Assembly (NCBI GenBank): GCA_001692895.1
Contig: KV748177.1
Coordinates: 6,022,230-6,086,229 of the forward strand
DNA: 64,000 nucleotides
DNA from: Cenococcum geophilum 1.58
Lineage: Eukaryota; Ascomycota; Dothideomycetes; Gloniales; Gloniaceae
Direction: 5' to 3'
Shown one piece after another: positions 35,809 through 49,600 of the stretch (position 1 is the stretch's first letter; each line of letters begins with the position of its first letter). A program made the position numbers and the translations under genes. The notes beneath the pieces were generated by a model, which saw nothing but the letters and a program-made list of their open reading frames with translations, ran no database searches and was not told where the DNA came from.

Positions 35809-37513
35809 ATGCTGGATATAATCCTTAGGGTCTCATTTCAACCCATATGGCTGGCCTTTGCTCTTATTTGGTTCATTCTATTCTCATGGTTTAGAACTGT
35901 GCGGGTCAGGTTTCGCGTGAAGGCACTAGGAAGTCGTTACGCTCCGAGGATACAAACATACCTGCCCTTCGGTAGATCCCATTAATATCTTAACAGTCTT
36001 CAAGGCTAACCAGTAGAGCAGGCCTTGCGTTTATTTATAAGTCTATCACGGCGGCTAGAAAGCAGCGATCTTTTGACCTCTGGCGCTCGCTGTTCGCCGC
36101 CTATGGAACAGTGGATTCACCCTACACTGTTGAGACTAAGATTGGCTCTAGACGGTATATCCTTACAGCCGACCATGAAATCATAAAAGCTGTGCTTGCC
36201 ACCCAGTTCAATGACTTTGGCAAAGGGGAAACTTTTAATAGGCAATTTCATGACTTCCTCGGGGACAGCGTTTTTACTACTGATGGGAAGGAGTGGCATG
36301 ACAGCCGTCAGCTGATCCGTCCACTGTTTGTGAACCAACGGATCGGAGATTTGGAAGTGTTTGAGAGACATACTCAGAGACTTCTGAGTCTAATAAACGG
36401 AAAGGGAGAAACAACTGAGCTTCAACAACTGTTATTCCAATATACGCTGGATGTGTCAACAGATTTTATGTTTGGCAAGACCGTTGGCAGTTTGGAAAAC
36501 CCTCAAGTCGAGTTTGCCAATGCAATTAGTGAGGTGCAGGGAGTACAAGCCGTGATTGCAAGATTAGGGTATGTACAACCCTATTACCGACCTTCCATTT
36601 GACTCCGATTTAACGTATCCTGCTGTATAGTCCTCTGCATCGAGTTATCCCTCGCGGGACCTATTTAAAAGGTCTTATTGTCATCAATTCTCTCATAAAA
36701 CCATTTGTCTCCCGTACGCTCAACCTCAGTCCAGAAGAGCTTGAAAAGGTCTCCAGCACGTCCTCGAAAGAATATACCTTTCTCCATGCATTGGCTCGCT
36801 CAACACGCAGCCCCAAGAAGATCCGCGATGAGCTGGTCAATCTTCTTTTTGCAGGACGGGACACGACTGCTGCTACACTCTCCTGGCTTTTCTACGAACT
36901 AGCTGGCCACTCCTCGGTCGTCCGAAAACTGCGCTCTGAGATCATGTCTGTACTTGGAGATGACTGTAACAAACCCCCGAGATTAGAAGACCTCAAAAAG
37001 ATGATTTATCTCCATCATACTGTCAATGAGATCCTTCGTATGTACCCGCCAGTTCCTTTCAATATCCGCTCCGCCCTATCTGACACCACCATCGCCACAT
37101 CTACCTCTCCTCAACCACTCTATATTCAGAAAGGAGACTCTGTTGTTTTCTCAACTCTCGTGCTTCATCGACGTGCAGATATCTACCCATCTCCATCCCC
37201 ATCTTTCGCGCCAGTTGATCAATTCTCGCCTGAGCGTTGGGAAACCTGGGCACCAAAACCGTGGACGTATATCCCATTTAATGGTGGTCCAAGGATCTGT
37301 GTTGGGCAGCAGTTTGCCTTAAGGGAGATCTGGTTTACAGTCTGTAGAATCTTGCAAAGATTCGAGAGGTTGGAGAGAGTAGAAATTGCAAGGCCAGGAG
37401 ACGGTGAAGGACACGACGAGAGAGTACAGTTTATGAGGACGGAGATTGTAGGGACTCCAGGGAAGAAGGTCAGAGTTAAATTTTGGAATTATGCTGGGCT
37501 CTGTCACGAATAA
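35809..37513 (+). CDS. Cytochrome P450, CYP52-like (E-class), intact, three exons
   Basis: Exons 35809-35971, 36022-36568 and 36631-37513; introns of 50 and 62 bp with GT-AG ends, the first with a GGCTAACC branch site. The joined frame encodes 530 residues. Residues about 12-28 form an N-terminal membrane anchor, and YLPFG (51-55) ends the hinge. DGKEWHDSRQLIRP resembles the C-helix region that contacts heme. The I-helix has AGRDTT (311-316), the K-helix EILR (370-373) and the PERF-like region SPERW (436-440). The heme loop is FNGGPRICVG (453-462) with Cys460 as the iron ligand. All catalytic motifs are present. The pattern is that of the CYP52/CYP539-type fungal enzymes, which hydroxylate n-alkanes and fatty acids at the endoplasmic reticulum; the actual substrate is unknown. 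A gypsy element starts about 58 bp after the stop, so the native 3' end may be lost. No RIP-type damage is visible. Confidence 0.93.
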
Positions 37514-38009
37514 TATGTCACTGTATGAGCAAGCAGGATCTTTCGCTCGTATGTAAATTCCTCAAGGCTGTCTATAGTTATAGATAAACCGGCGGTAGAA
37601 GTTATAAAAGCTAAGGAAGAACTAGATCCCCTTTATAGTATAAGGGGGTTTCTAGTTATAAATTACTTTAACCTTCTTAGGAATAACCTTAAATCCTTTT
37701 ATAGTAACAATAAACCTAAGATACTTTATACGTTTTACTCTAAATTTATATTTCTTAATATCTATTTATAAGCCTATATTCCATAACCTCTTTAGGACCT
37801 TTTTAATATAAACTTAATACTTAAATTTATTGTCTAAGTATATAAGAATATTGTTTAGGTAGGCTGTATAGAATTTATTAAGATAGTTAAAAAGGACGTT
37901 ATTTATATACCTTTAGTATATAATCGGCCCGTTTATTTATCTAAAAAAAAAGACTTTATATTTATAGGACCTATAATAGGCATAGAATATTATTAAGTCT
38001 TTAGCTATA

Positions 38010-38055
38010 ACGTAGTCGGCAAGCTAATAGGCTATGCAAGCCTCCAGGCCACCCC
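38010..38055 (+). repeat. Left terminal inverted repeat of the Fot1-like transposon
   Basis: Starts ACGTAGTCGGCAAGC and ends CAGGCCACCCC; pairs with 59456-59501. Confidence 0.92.
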
Positions 38056-38139
38056 ACTAAACCACTAAAGGTAAATATAGCAAATTACTCAACCACGAAC
38101 AATTGTATTTGGTGTAGCTATTTACTAGCTACTTATTTA

Positions 38140-38545
38140 TATAACGGAACCTTATAGCGAGTACCACGATAGGCTTGTTATTAGGCTAGGTGTGTAGGTA
38201 ATGCAAATTAAAGTTAATAATATAATAATAACTAGTAGAGTAGTTACCTAACAGATTAACTTTAATTGTATTCTAAGAATTGCTACAAGGAAGGAACTAT
38301 CTAGGTAGGGACTAAGGGTCCTTAAATACACAACTATACTTCTATAAAATCCTTCTTATATATAATATACATATACTCTATTTGCTTTATTATAGATTAT
38401 ATAGATTACGTTACGTAACCTTAGTTACTATTCCTTGTTATATAGCTCTATTAGTTCTATCCTAGACCGTACTTAAATTAACTAACTAGCTTTTTTTAAC
38501 TTTTCTCTAAGTAGTTATAATATTATACTTAAAGCGTCCGTAACA
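38140..38545 (-). repeat. 3' LTR of gypsy B2
   Basis: 406 bp, TATAACGGAACC to GTCCGTAACA; partner of 57348-57771. Confidence 0.88.
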
Positions 38546-41500
38546 CTATCTCCCTTTTCTTTATCTTTATCCTTAAAGATTCTTAATATCTCTAAGTTGT
38601 TTACTAGAGGTATAATATCCGTCTAATTAATTTGGTTAATATCGTTACTTATTATACTTAAAGTAATTTCTTCCTCTTTAACTGCTCGTTGTGCTCGCAC
38701 TATTGCTATAATATTATCTCTTAGTGAGATTATACCGTCTCTATATTCTTGCTGTTTAAAAGAGGAGTTAGTTTATATTACGCTAGTAAACCTATCTTTA
38801 CAATAACCGTTTTTTTGCTTAAAGTGTACTAAAGCAAATATTTATTTGTCCTATAACGTTTACTTTATCTCTAATACTAAATATACGTAACCTATTATTC
38901 TTAATAATCGTCTAGTTCCCTAATTAATTTATCTTAGGGTTTTATATTTAATCTACTACTACACAGCTAGATAATAAACTGTTTATTACTCTGGCGGAGT
39001 TATACTATTCTTATAACGCGGAATAGGAGGCTACTAATGCTTAGTAATGGGCCCTTAAGTCTTATCTTATAGCATCCGCTTAATTAATCCGTCTTAAAAA
39101 GGTTTATAAAAAGGTCCGTTTTAAGGAATAGAAGCTTATAAAATAGGGTCTATAGGAACTTAGTAATAAAATAACGGATTTTTTTCTAACTAAGAAGGAA
39201 ATAGATTTAAGTAGCTCGGCAACTGCTCTTCTTAGGTCCCCCTTAGGTGACTTATTTTTTAGCGATCCTTTTTTATTAATACTGCCTANCCTAATNTNTT
39301 NTAATACTCCTATACCTTTCCTATAGCGTTNTTTAGNTTNTNTAGTAGTTCCTAGGTAGTCTTATTATAGCCTATCTACTTTACCTTATACTATATTTCG
39401 TTATTAATGTCCTTATAGCTAACAATTTTTAAAACTTACTATTTGTCCTCTTTTTGTCCTTTATACGTGTCTATCTTATAAACTAGTAGCTTAATATTCC
39501 CGTATATTAGCTTTAGTATTATAATATACTATATAGGGTAGATCTTTATTTTAGCTAGTAGGTTTAACTTAAACGTAACTAGTAAAATTCTTTATTTAAT
39601 TTTAAAAGGTCCTAGTCTAATATAGTCTAACTTCTTGCTTAGTTATTAACTCTTAAAATTTTTGTGTAGTAGCTATACTTTATCTCCCTCCTTAAGATCT
39701 TGTCCCTTAGATCTCTTAATATTATAGTACCTTTTTATTCTCTACTATACTATTTCCACTAATTCCATAAGGTCTATATAAAGATTTATTAATGTTTTTA
39801 TTCTTTCTTTAGCTATGCTACTTATTTTTTTTGCTTACTATAGTAACAACGATATTCTTAGCTTATATCTATAATTTGCCTTAAATAGTAATATACCTAT
39901 TCCTTTTTATGGTATTATATTATATATAAACTGTATAACTAGTAATAATAATACCCAATTATTCTATACGTAATTAATATAGTGTTTTAGATATTGTTCT
40001 AGTATCTAGTTTAATCTTTCTATTTAACCGTCTATCTACGGATAATATACGGTAGAAGTTGCTGCTCTAACTCCTTATTCCGCTAAAAATACCTCCTAAA
40101 ATACTGTTATAAATCTTAGATCTCTATCTAATATAATTTTACTTAATACTCTATGTCTTATAAATACTTCTTTAATATAGATTCTAGCGATATCTTCTGC
40201 TAATATTTCTTCTATATATATTATAAAGTATCCCTACTTTATAAGCTTATCTACTATTACTAGGATTACGTTATAATCTTATTTAGTAATAGGGTTTCTT
40301 AACCTTAATAACTTAATAATAAAGTCCTATAATATAACCTCCTATAGTCTTTCTAGTATTTTAATAGGTTATAGCCCTCTATATAGCTTATGCCTTATTA
40401 GTTTGTTTGTTTAGCAATCTAGGCATTTCTTTATAACTTTTCGCGCTAAGCCCTAGATTCCGTTAATAATGTACTCTTTTTAGAGTCTTAATACTAAGCC
40501 TATAGCTCCGTTGTGTCCTTAAGTTATTCCCTTATAGAAATCTTTTATAAAGTATTCTGCTATACTTCTTAGGATATACTTTACCTCTCTGTGTTTATAT
40601 AATATTTCTTCTCCTAGATATTCTAGCTGTTCTTCTAGCTGTGCTTTAAAGATCTTCTATGCCTAAAAGCTCTCTAATAACTTATAAACTCTTTCTAGTT
40701 TGTTATCCTCTTAAGTTACTATAATTTTTAGGTAATTGTACCTAATTAATCCGTCTATATCTTTTCGTAGTAAAGCCCCTAATAGCTTTTCTTTATTTTA
40801 TAGTTTAGCTTTTTAACTTAAAGTATCTGCTTATGTGTTATCTATACCCTTAGTATACTGTAAGCATCTCTGCCTATCTAACCTATTTTTAGTTAAGTTC
40901 CTTTATTATTAGGAATCCCATTAGGTTCTTATAATCTATTTTAACTATAAATAGTTTTTCTATACCTTATAAGAATACTCTCTATTTCTTTAGTGCTATA
41001 ATTATACCTAACAACTCCTTATTAGAGATGTTATAGTTTAACTCTAGTAGTGTTATTTTCCGACTATAGTATACTACTAGGTGCTATCTATCTTAATGTT
41101 TTTATATAAAGTATGCCCTTAATATAAAGTCTAATATATTTATTTCTATAACCGTCTCTAATCTTAGTTAATAGATTTTAAGAACTGGCTCCTAGGTAAA
41201 TAATTTTTTAACTTTCTTAAATAATTCTCACTGTTTCTCTCCCTATGCCTATAGTTTTTCTTTTTTTATTAATTGCGTAAATGGTTTAATATTCTTTAAC
41301 TATTGCGCTATAAACCTTCTACAGTAATTGCAAAACCCTAGAAGCGATCTTAACTATATAACGTTCTCTAGTTCTTGCTAATTTACTATAGCCTTAATTT
41401 TTTTTAAATCTATACTAAGTTAGCCTAGTTTAATAATAAATCTAATAAAATCGGTCTTTTTAGTAAAGAACTTGTATTTTTTAATTACTACTAGTATCTG

Positions 41501-43226
41501 TTCCTTCTGTAGTCTCTTTAAAACCTATTTAACGTATTCTCCGTATTCTTCCTTAGTTATTAAGTAGATAATAATATCGTTAAGATATACTATAATAAAT
41601 TTATCTAAGTGTTCTTCTAATATATTATTAATACACTTCTAAAATATTACTAGTGCGTTTATAAGCCTAAATTATATAACTAACGGCCTATATAGTTCCT
41701 CCTCTAATCTAAAGGCTGTCTTTTATTTGTTGCCTTCTTTAATCCTAATCTAATAATATACCTATTTTAGATCTATCTTTATAAAGATTTGCGCGTTACC
41801 TATTCTGTCTTAGATTTTGCTAATTAAGGGTAAAGGATACCTATCCTTTCTGGTAATGCTGTTTAACTANCTATAGTTAATACACAGCCTTAGTTTACTA
41901 TTTTTCTTTAGTATAAATAGTCCTAGATAACCTGCTGATGATTATAATAGTCTAATATATCCCTTTTGTAGGTTTTCTTAGACAAACTCTTTTAATACTC
42001 TACCTTCTTCTTTAGTAAGCTTATAAATTAGAAAGAACCTTAAACTTATTTCTAGTTCTAATTCTATCTTATAGTTCTATACTATATACTCTAACAACTT
42101 TTTACTTTCTGGTGACTATAGTTTTTTACTATACTTATAGTATCGTTTTAGTATATAACTTAGTCCTTTTTCTATTTCTTTATAGGTTACTCCTACTTAG
42201 TACTATACTAACTTAGCTTATTATTATATCTTTGCGTTATTAAGTATCTTTAATATTAACCTAACCTGTAATCCAATTAATCCTTAGATTATATTCCTAT
42301 AATTAAGGCATTCCTAATACTGCCTTATTATTCCCTAATGGTAATATATTAAAAGACATCTCAATTTATTTTCCTTTAATGGTTAATTAAATAGGTCCTA
42401 TTTTAAGATTAATAATGCCTCCTCTATAGGCTATCAGATCTCCTAAAATTGTTACTAATAGGTAAAAGTGCTCCTTCTTTCTGTGTGGTAACCCTATTTT
42501 TTTTTTAACTGCTACTAGTAATATATGGTTTCTCGTTACTCTACTATCTATTAATGCTTCGAACTATTAATCTTACTACTTAACTTATAGATTTAGGTGT
42601 CGTCCTTAAATTCCTTTAAGGGTCTAAGGTTCTACTACTGGTTCCCTTTAGTCCTATAGGCCTCTACTTTTCCTAACTATTAGCTACTTAATCCTATTTA
42701 TATTTAGTCCACTTTTAGCCAATACTTGATTTGCTTTTTGTCTTTAATATACTATAGACATATATTCTCTAGGCATTCCCACTACTATTATCTATTTAGG
42801 TATTCTTCCGTAAGGAATCTTCCTAACTAAAGTACTAAGTCCCCTTAGCTTTATACTTCTACTAGGTGCTAACTATATATATACTTAGCGTTTTAATATT
42901 TTGCTTTATCTAGTGCCTAATATATTCTTACTGGATACTTCCAGTTTTTATCCTTAGGTGCTCTATATATATTATACGTATTATCTATATATATAATCCA
43001 TGCTAATATATAGTATACTTAGTGTTTTAGATTAACTCTTAGCTTATCTTTATCTTTAAATTTAAACCTCTCTCGTATTAATCTAAGCGTTGCGACTTTA
43101 TTTATAGGTACTAAGATTTGCCTTTTACTTCTCTAGTCCTCTAATTACTCCTCTAAATCCTTTAATATTATAATTAAGGCTCCTTTAATGTGACTTATAG
43201 CCTTTTCTATAATTAGGTGGTCTTAG

Positions 43227-43437
43227 TGTCACGGCTTAAATAAATGCCTTTAAACCGAAGCTTGAACGAATGCTGTATTACGAAGATACTAAGCTAAAGA
43301 GAAGGAAAAGGGGTCGCTAGGACCGATGTAAACAAATATATAGGGTAAGCCGCTAAGGCGCTAGCTTTAGGCGGGCTAATCATAGGTCGGCAGAATATAG
43401 CAGAATTTGGCAGGTAACGTGCGATAGCGCCGTTATA
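43227..43437 (-). repeat. 3' LTR of gypsy E
   Basis: 211 bp, TGTCACGGCTTAAATAA to GCGCCGTTATA; near copy of 54804-55014, differing by transitions. Confidence 0.92.
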
Positions 43438-46400
43438 TTACCCCCCTCTTTAAAAGAAAGCCTGCCCTTAGGCTTAGTTAGAAATAGGGTAGCACTAGGC
43501 TTATAAACGTAGGATTATAAAATATAAGATAAGGAGATAAAGGGGATATAAGTACGTCTAGACTAAGTACAAAGGGCGATTATAGGCTAAGTGGAAGCAC
43601 TAGGCTAGAAAGAGTAGCCGCTAAAAGTCTTAGCACGGATCTAACTAATTAGATAACTTTAACCGGCGGTTAAAGTTCCTAGATATCTGAAATTTTACGG
43701 TACTAGCAGAATTTAGCAGAATATAGCAGAATATAGTAGAATTTAGCAAATAGCTGTATTAGGGTTTTAGGGCGTTTTTATCCCTATATTCTTCCGGTAA
43801 CTTATTATCTTTATTATACTAGCATTTTATCTATTCGTCTAGGTACTTTAGGGGTCCCGGCGTATTAGGGTATTAGTTATAGAATTCTTTAAGCTTCTAG
43901 GGGTAGCCTATAAAGTTCTACGTAGGGTACTAGGTTAGGTTAGGATTATAGCCCTTCTATTAGACACGGTATTTTAGCGCTCCCCATACTATCTTATAGG
44001 CCAGTATTTTATTAACCTCCTATTTATTATCACCATTTACTTAAACTAGTAGGGGAGGCTTGTTCTTTTGTCCAGGTAATAAGTTATTTATAGCTTTCCG
44101 TAACTTATTTAGTAAGAAGATAGGGTAAACCCTAATTAAATCTAGGAGCTTTATCTTATATAAGTTGCCTATCTTCTTAAGAACCTTATACGGTCCTACC
44201 ATCTAGTAGTCCAGCTTACGGCTAGGTCGTTTAGTCTTCTAATTCCTTATTATAACCTATACTATATCGCCAGGGGTAAAATCAGGCTCTTGACGGTGTT
44301 TGTTCGCCTACTATTCCATTAACCTCTAAGCTTTTTCTAGGTTCTTATAGGCTACCATCTAGGCTTCCTTTAATCGTTTAGCGTACTATTAGGCCTTAGT
44401 ATAGAATAGCTTCTCTTATATAGTCTGGGGTTCTTTTAGCCTTTTCCAGTTAAAGCTTATGCAGGGTAGGTATCTCATTTCTAGCTAAATTAGGGTAAAC
44501 CCTATAGAGTTATAGGGTAGGGTTGCTTGCGCGTAGTCTATTAAGGGTAGTAGTTTAAACCAGTTGTCCTAGAAATAGTTAACGAAGGGCCTAAGCCTCT
44601 GGTTTAGGTACTAATTTATAATCTCTGTCTAACCGTCTGTTTAGGGGTAATAAGCCGTAAAAAGCTTTAGCTTAATACCTAGGATCTAGGTAAACTTATT
44701 CTAAAAGGCCGATATAAACTATAGCCTATAATTAGACACAATAGTATTTAGTAGTCCGTAGATTTAGTAGACGTAATAGATATATAGCTAGGCTGCCTCT
44801 TTAGCATCAATGTTTTTATAGCAGGGAATTAAGAATAGGCGTTTACTAAAGCGGTCGACTATAACTATAACTATATTATATCCGTTATGGTCCCTAAGTA
44901 GTTTATAAAAGTCTATAGAGATATACTACTAAGGGCGCTTTAGTATTAGGAGTGGCTTAAGTAGTCATAGGGTCTTATCCCGTGGGATTATAGCTCTTTA
45001 GCAGTCTTCGCAGTTCTATATATATTAATTAATATCCACAACCATTCTCGGCCAGTAGTAGCGGTAGTTAATAATTTTACGGGTCTTATTCTTGCTAGGG
45101 TATGCTATAAAGACTTAGCAATAAGCTTCGCGGATTAGTTTAGTCCGTAGATTATTAATATTAGGGACTATAAGCCGCTCCTAGTATAGGAGTAATCCTT
45201 CCTCCGTTTTAAAATTAGGGTTTCCTTTTACAGCTTATTCGCAGAGGGCCCTTAAAGCATTAGCCGTGCGGTTTACAGTTAGGAGGCGGTTAATTAGCCC
45301 TATTAGCTTATCTAAGGACTCCCCTATTAGTGCTAGCTCGTTTTACTAGAAGTCTAGCTCCTTAAGGATCCGTGGGTCAAGCTATTCTAGATAGAGGAGG
45401 GCGCGCGTTTAATATTAGGTCTTTAGCTTATCCTAGGGTCTTACGTCTTATTCTCTTTAGGTTAGGGCATTAGCCTTAAAGTTTTACTTACTAGAACGAT
45501 ATATAATCATAAAGAAGAATTAAAAGAGTATTTTAGCCTACTAGGCTTATTATTTAATAAGCTGCTTTATAGTTATAAAGTACTCTAGGGCTTTGTAATT
45601 TATATATATCTTAATCCAGGAGTTTATACCTTTAAGCTCTACACGCTATTAGAAGAGTAATTAAATAATAGCTAGTATTTCTTTATTATATACTTTATAG
45701 TTATACTTAGCCGGGTTTATTGTCTTTAAGAAGAAAGCTATAGGGTATTATTTACCGTCTAGATATAACTATAATAGGATTCCCGCTACGACCCTATTAA
45801 AGGCGTCCGTTTCTAGCATTAATTTAAGGTCTAAGTTATAGTAATAAAGGATTAGGGAAGAGATAAGCCAATCCTTTATCTCTTTAAAGTCTTTTATATA
45901 GCTATTATTAAAAATAAAAGGCGTGTCCTTCCTAGTTAGTTATATAAAAGGTTTTGCTATAATTCTATAGTTATAGATAAACTATTAGTAGAAGTTATAA
46001 AAGCTAAGGAAGGATTAGATTCCTTTTACTATATAAGGGGGCTTCTAGTTATAGATTACCTTTACCTTCTTAGGGTTAACCTTAATTCCTTCTATAGTTA
46101 TAATAAACCTAAGGTATTTTATACGTTTTACCCTAAACTCGCATTTCTTGATATTAACTTATAAGCCCGCGTTTTGTAGTCTCTTTAGGACCTTCTTAAT
46201 ATAAACTTAATACTTAAGTTTATCGTCTAAGTATATAAGGATGTCGTCTAGGTATACCGTGTAGAATTTATTAAGGTAATTAAAAAGAACGTTATTTATA
46301 TACCTTTAGTACGTAGCCAGTCTATTTATTAGTCTAAAAGGAAGAACTTTATATTTATAGGAACTATAACAGGTACGGAACGTTGTTAAATCTTTAGATA

Positions 46401-46650
46401 TAGGGTTTATCCTAATTTAGTAGAAAGCTTAGCGGATATTAAGTTTAGTAAAGATCTTTACCTAGCTTAGACGTGTAAGGGTCTTATTAATTAAAGGAAT
46501 AGAATACTGGTCCTTTTAAGTAATAGCGTTTAGCTTTTAATAGTTAATATAAAAATAAAGGCCTCTATTAGGCTTTTTTATAAATAGGATAGGGGAAGTA
46601 AAAGGGGCTTAACTTGGCTTAATAAACCCTTTATCTAAGTTATTAATTAA

Positions 46651-46676
46651 TAATAATAATAATAATAATAATAATT
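46651..46676. repeat. (AAT)n trinucleotide tract, LINE 3' tail
   Basis: About nine AAT units. On the coding (minus) strand it is a TTA-type tail at the 3' end of the LINE, directly next to the target duplication. Confidence 0.9.
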
Positions 46677-49600
46677 CATTGCTTAACGTCCGATTCGGAT
46701 CCCTACTAGGCCTACGCGGACTACTCCTTATTTACATGTAGGGAGAAAACTCTATTTAAGAAAAATAAGAAAACCCCGTGATCTATCTCCCCGCCTTTTG
46801 GGACTCGCCTACTTAGCGCCTACGAGTCGCCTATGGTGCTCTACTACCTTACTATTTAACCTCCTTAGGAACCACTACTGCCGTAACAAGCCTACGGACG
46901 CGCTAGTATCACAAACTTTTACTCTACTACTGTAGAGTTACTAGGGGGCACCTACTACTCGCCCCCTTGCCTTCTATTACCATTTCCCTTGCAACCCGGA
47001 ACTAATTTAGCACATTTTAACTAATAAGCCACTGGGTGACCGCCTTAAGGCCTTTTTATGTTAAGAGCAGTGTATTATAGTTCTCTGTGCCAACTACTAA
47101 GAGCATTATTTCTTAATTGGTGCGTAGGGGGCATAGCAGTATTACGTGTTTTGGTGTCTGTCTTGGCTAGCCACATTCACATCTCGGGCTACCTACTAGG
47201 ACACCCACCCAGTAAAGCCAATCTTTTAGTCCTATTATTCCTGTTCTTAAAAGTATTGCTATTATGTTTTCTACCTTTATTAGGCCTTTTCGGAGCCCTT
47301 AGGTATTTACCCCCCATGGCGTTAACTATACTATGGCTTGGGTTCGTCTTACCTGAGTCAGCCTCTGTACCTTTGACTCCCATTCGCCTCTCCAGCGTTG
47401 GTCCAACCAGTATTACATTACGGTAGATGGTTTCCCGGCGTTCTTACGTGTTCTACTTTAGCTCCTTTCTCTATCTTGCTGTTATCTTTACTAACCTCTT
47501 ACACGTCTCCCTTCCTCCTCTATATGGGCCTAGGCCCTAAAGCGGCACCATTCTTCTTCTGCTTTCTTTACCTGTTTCTCTAATATCTCTTCCCTACTTT
47601 GGGGTTATTAGTTTATTCTCCTACGGGGCACCCTAGGGTCCCTCTATAGTTTACTTAGGCGTGTCTTAATATACTTTATAACATTAGAGTTGCGTTTATT
47701 TTACGTTCTTTATATTACAGCGGCTTTAATATGTAACTATAGGGGGGGAATATTGGATTCCTTCTCAAGCAGTGCTATAGCCGTTCGCTTGTACCCGCCT
47801 ATAATACTCTAAAGGCAGGCTGTTTAGACCTTTTGAAGTAGTTTAAGGAGTGATTTTAGGGGGCCCTTCTTAGTTTCTCCAATGGCCTAGATACTAGATC
47901 TATATATCATGGTTAGCCGGACAACTGCTATATATAGTAGGCGTGACCTCTAGAAGCATGGACCCCATATAGAATTAACAATCCTGGATAAAGCGATAAA
48001 CTATACTTGGCCTTTACGGGCCGCTTACGCCGCATATACGCTCCACCGGAGCTTACTATCTACCTATACTTCTAATACCCTTAGGCCCTGAACTAGTTAA
48101 CCCCCAAAGCCTTAGATGCGAATTATATACTAGAGATCTGCAGATTAGTTACGTTTTCTTATAAAATAGATTAGCTAGTATTTCTCTAGTAAGAATTAGA
48201 CTCCATAACGTTTTGCCTACTCTATATAAGTGTTATAGGCTTTCTCTAGTGTTCTACAGTTCTCTGCGGCTATTAGCCCGTATATAATTAGGTTTATATC
48301 ATTAACAAAGCCTATCCCCTAGGTCGCCCCTTCCTTAAAGGAGTCAAGCAGGTTGCTTACAAAGAAAAGGAAGAGTATAGGCGAGAGGGGTAATCCTTAT
48401 AGTATTCCTATTGTAACTACAATAGGGGGGCTCTGGTATCCGCTAAAAACCAATAATGTTTCTTTCTAGCCTATAAACCCTTAGACAAATTATATAATCT
48501 ATTCTAGGAAGCCCTTTACCCTAAGGATATACAGGAGACGCTCGTAGGGTACATTGTCGTAGGCACTACTAATATCTAGGCTAAGCATTAATACTACAAA
48601 GTCCTTTCGCATCGCCCATGCAGATTTAATAGTGGCAGCGAGTAGCGTAAGTACTAATAGTATTAAGCGGTTCTTTCTTGCCCCTATTTAGCTTTATAGT
48701 AGTAGGGCGTGTTCCTCTACCGTGTCTGCTATGCGTTTTACTATTACCCTTTCTAAGATCTTGCTAAGGGTGTTTTCTAAGGCAATAGGGCGGTAGCTTC
48801 CTGGGATTAAGTAATCTGCTTTGCCTTCTTTTCATAGGATAACCGTTGTTATAGATCTTCCGAGTCGCAGGTAGTAGCCTATAGTAAAGCATACTCTGGC
48901 TACATCTACAAGCTAAGGTACTATAAGTGGCCCATAGGTTTTTAGGGCCTTATTTGGAATCCCATCTGGTCCTAATACTATATTATTTAAAAGGCGGCTA
49001 ATAGTTCTAGCCATTTCCTCTATTATTATGTCGCTGTTAACCCGCAGGCAAGTCACTGGTGTTTCGCCCGTAATATCACTAAGGTCTACTAGAGCCAGTT
49101 AGGGGAAGAACCTTTCTATAAGGATCTTTACCTTCTTATCATTGTCGTTTATAGCCTATAATTCTCCTACTCTTCGTAGGGGTAGTAGGTGTGGGTCTTC
49201 TACTAGGCGCCCTGCCTTTTTCTTTACCCATTTCGCTATATCCCAAAGGCCCTTATTATAGGGGAGGCTCGGGTTAAAAGTATACTCATTTATAAACCGT
49301 CTCCAGTTATTCCTTACTTCTTTTTTTAGGGTATTCTTTAGCTAGTTTCTTGTGTCTTTATATCGTCTCTCATCTTTAGGGTCGTAGCTGCTTATATATT
49401 TCCTTCTTGCTCGTCGTTAGCTAGCAACTAGAACTGCGCATTATATAGACTATACGTGTCGCGCGTAGGGGCCCGGTTTTAAGATCGGGCAGTACTCTTC
49501 CAGCCTATTTTTAATTGCTGCCTAGATCCTTTCTAGTCTTCGGTCGATTTCCTTGGGGGTAGTTAATAGGCCTCGCTCGTTTAGTATTAGGTGGATTTCT

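Noticed and set aside
47058..47583. Leucine-rich plus-strand frames suggesting a membrane protein
   Set aside because: The opposite strand encodes the LINE ORF2 C-terminus with a zinc-binding block, so these are shadows.
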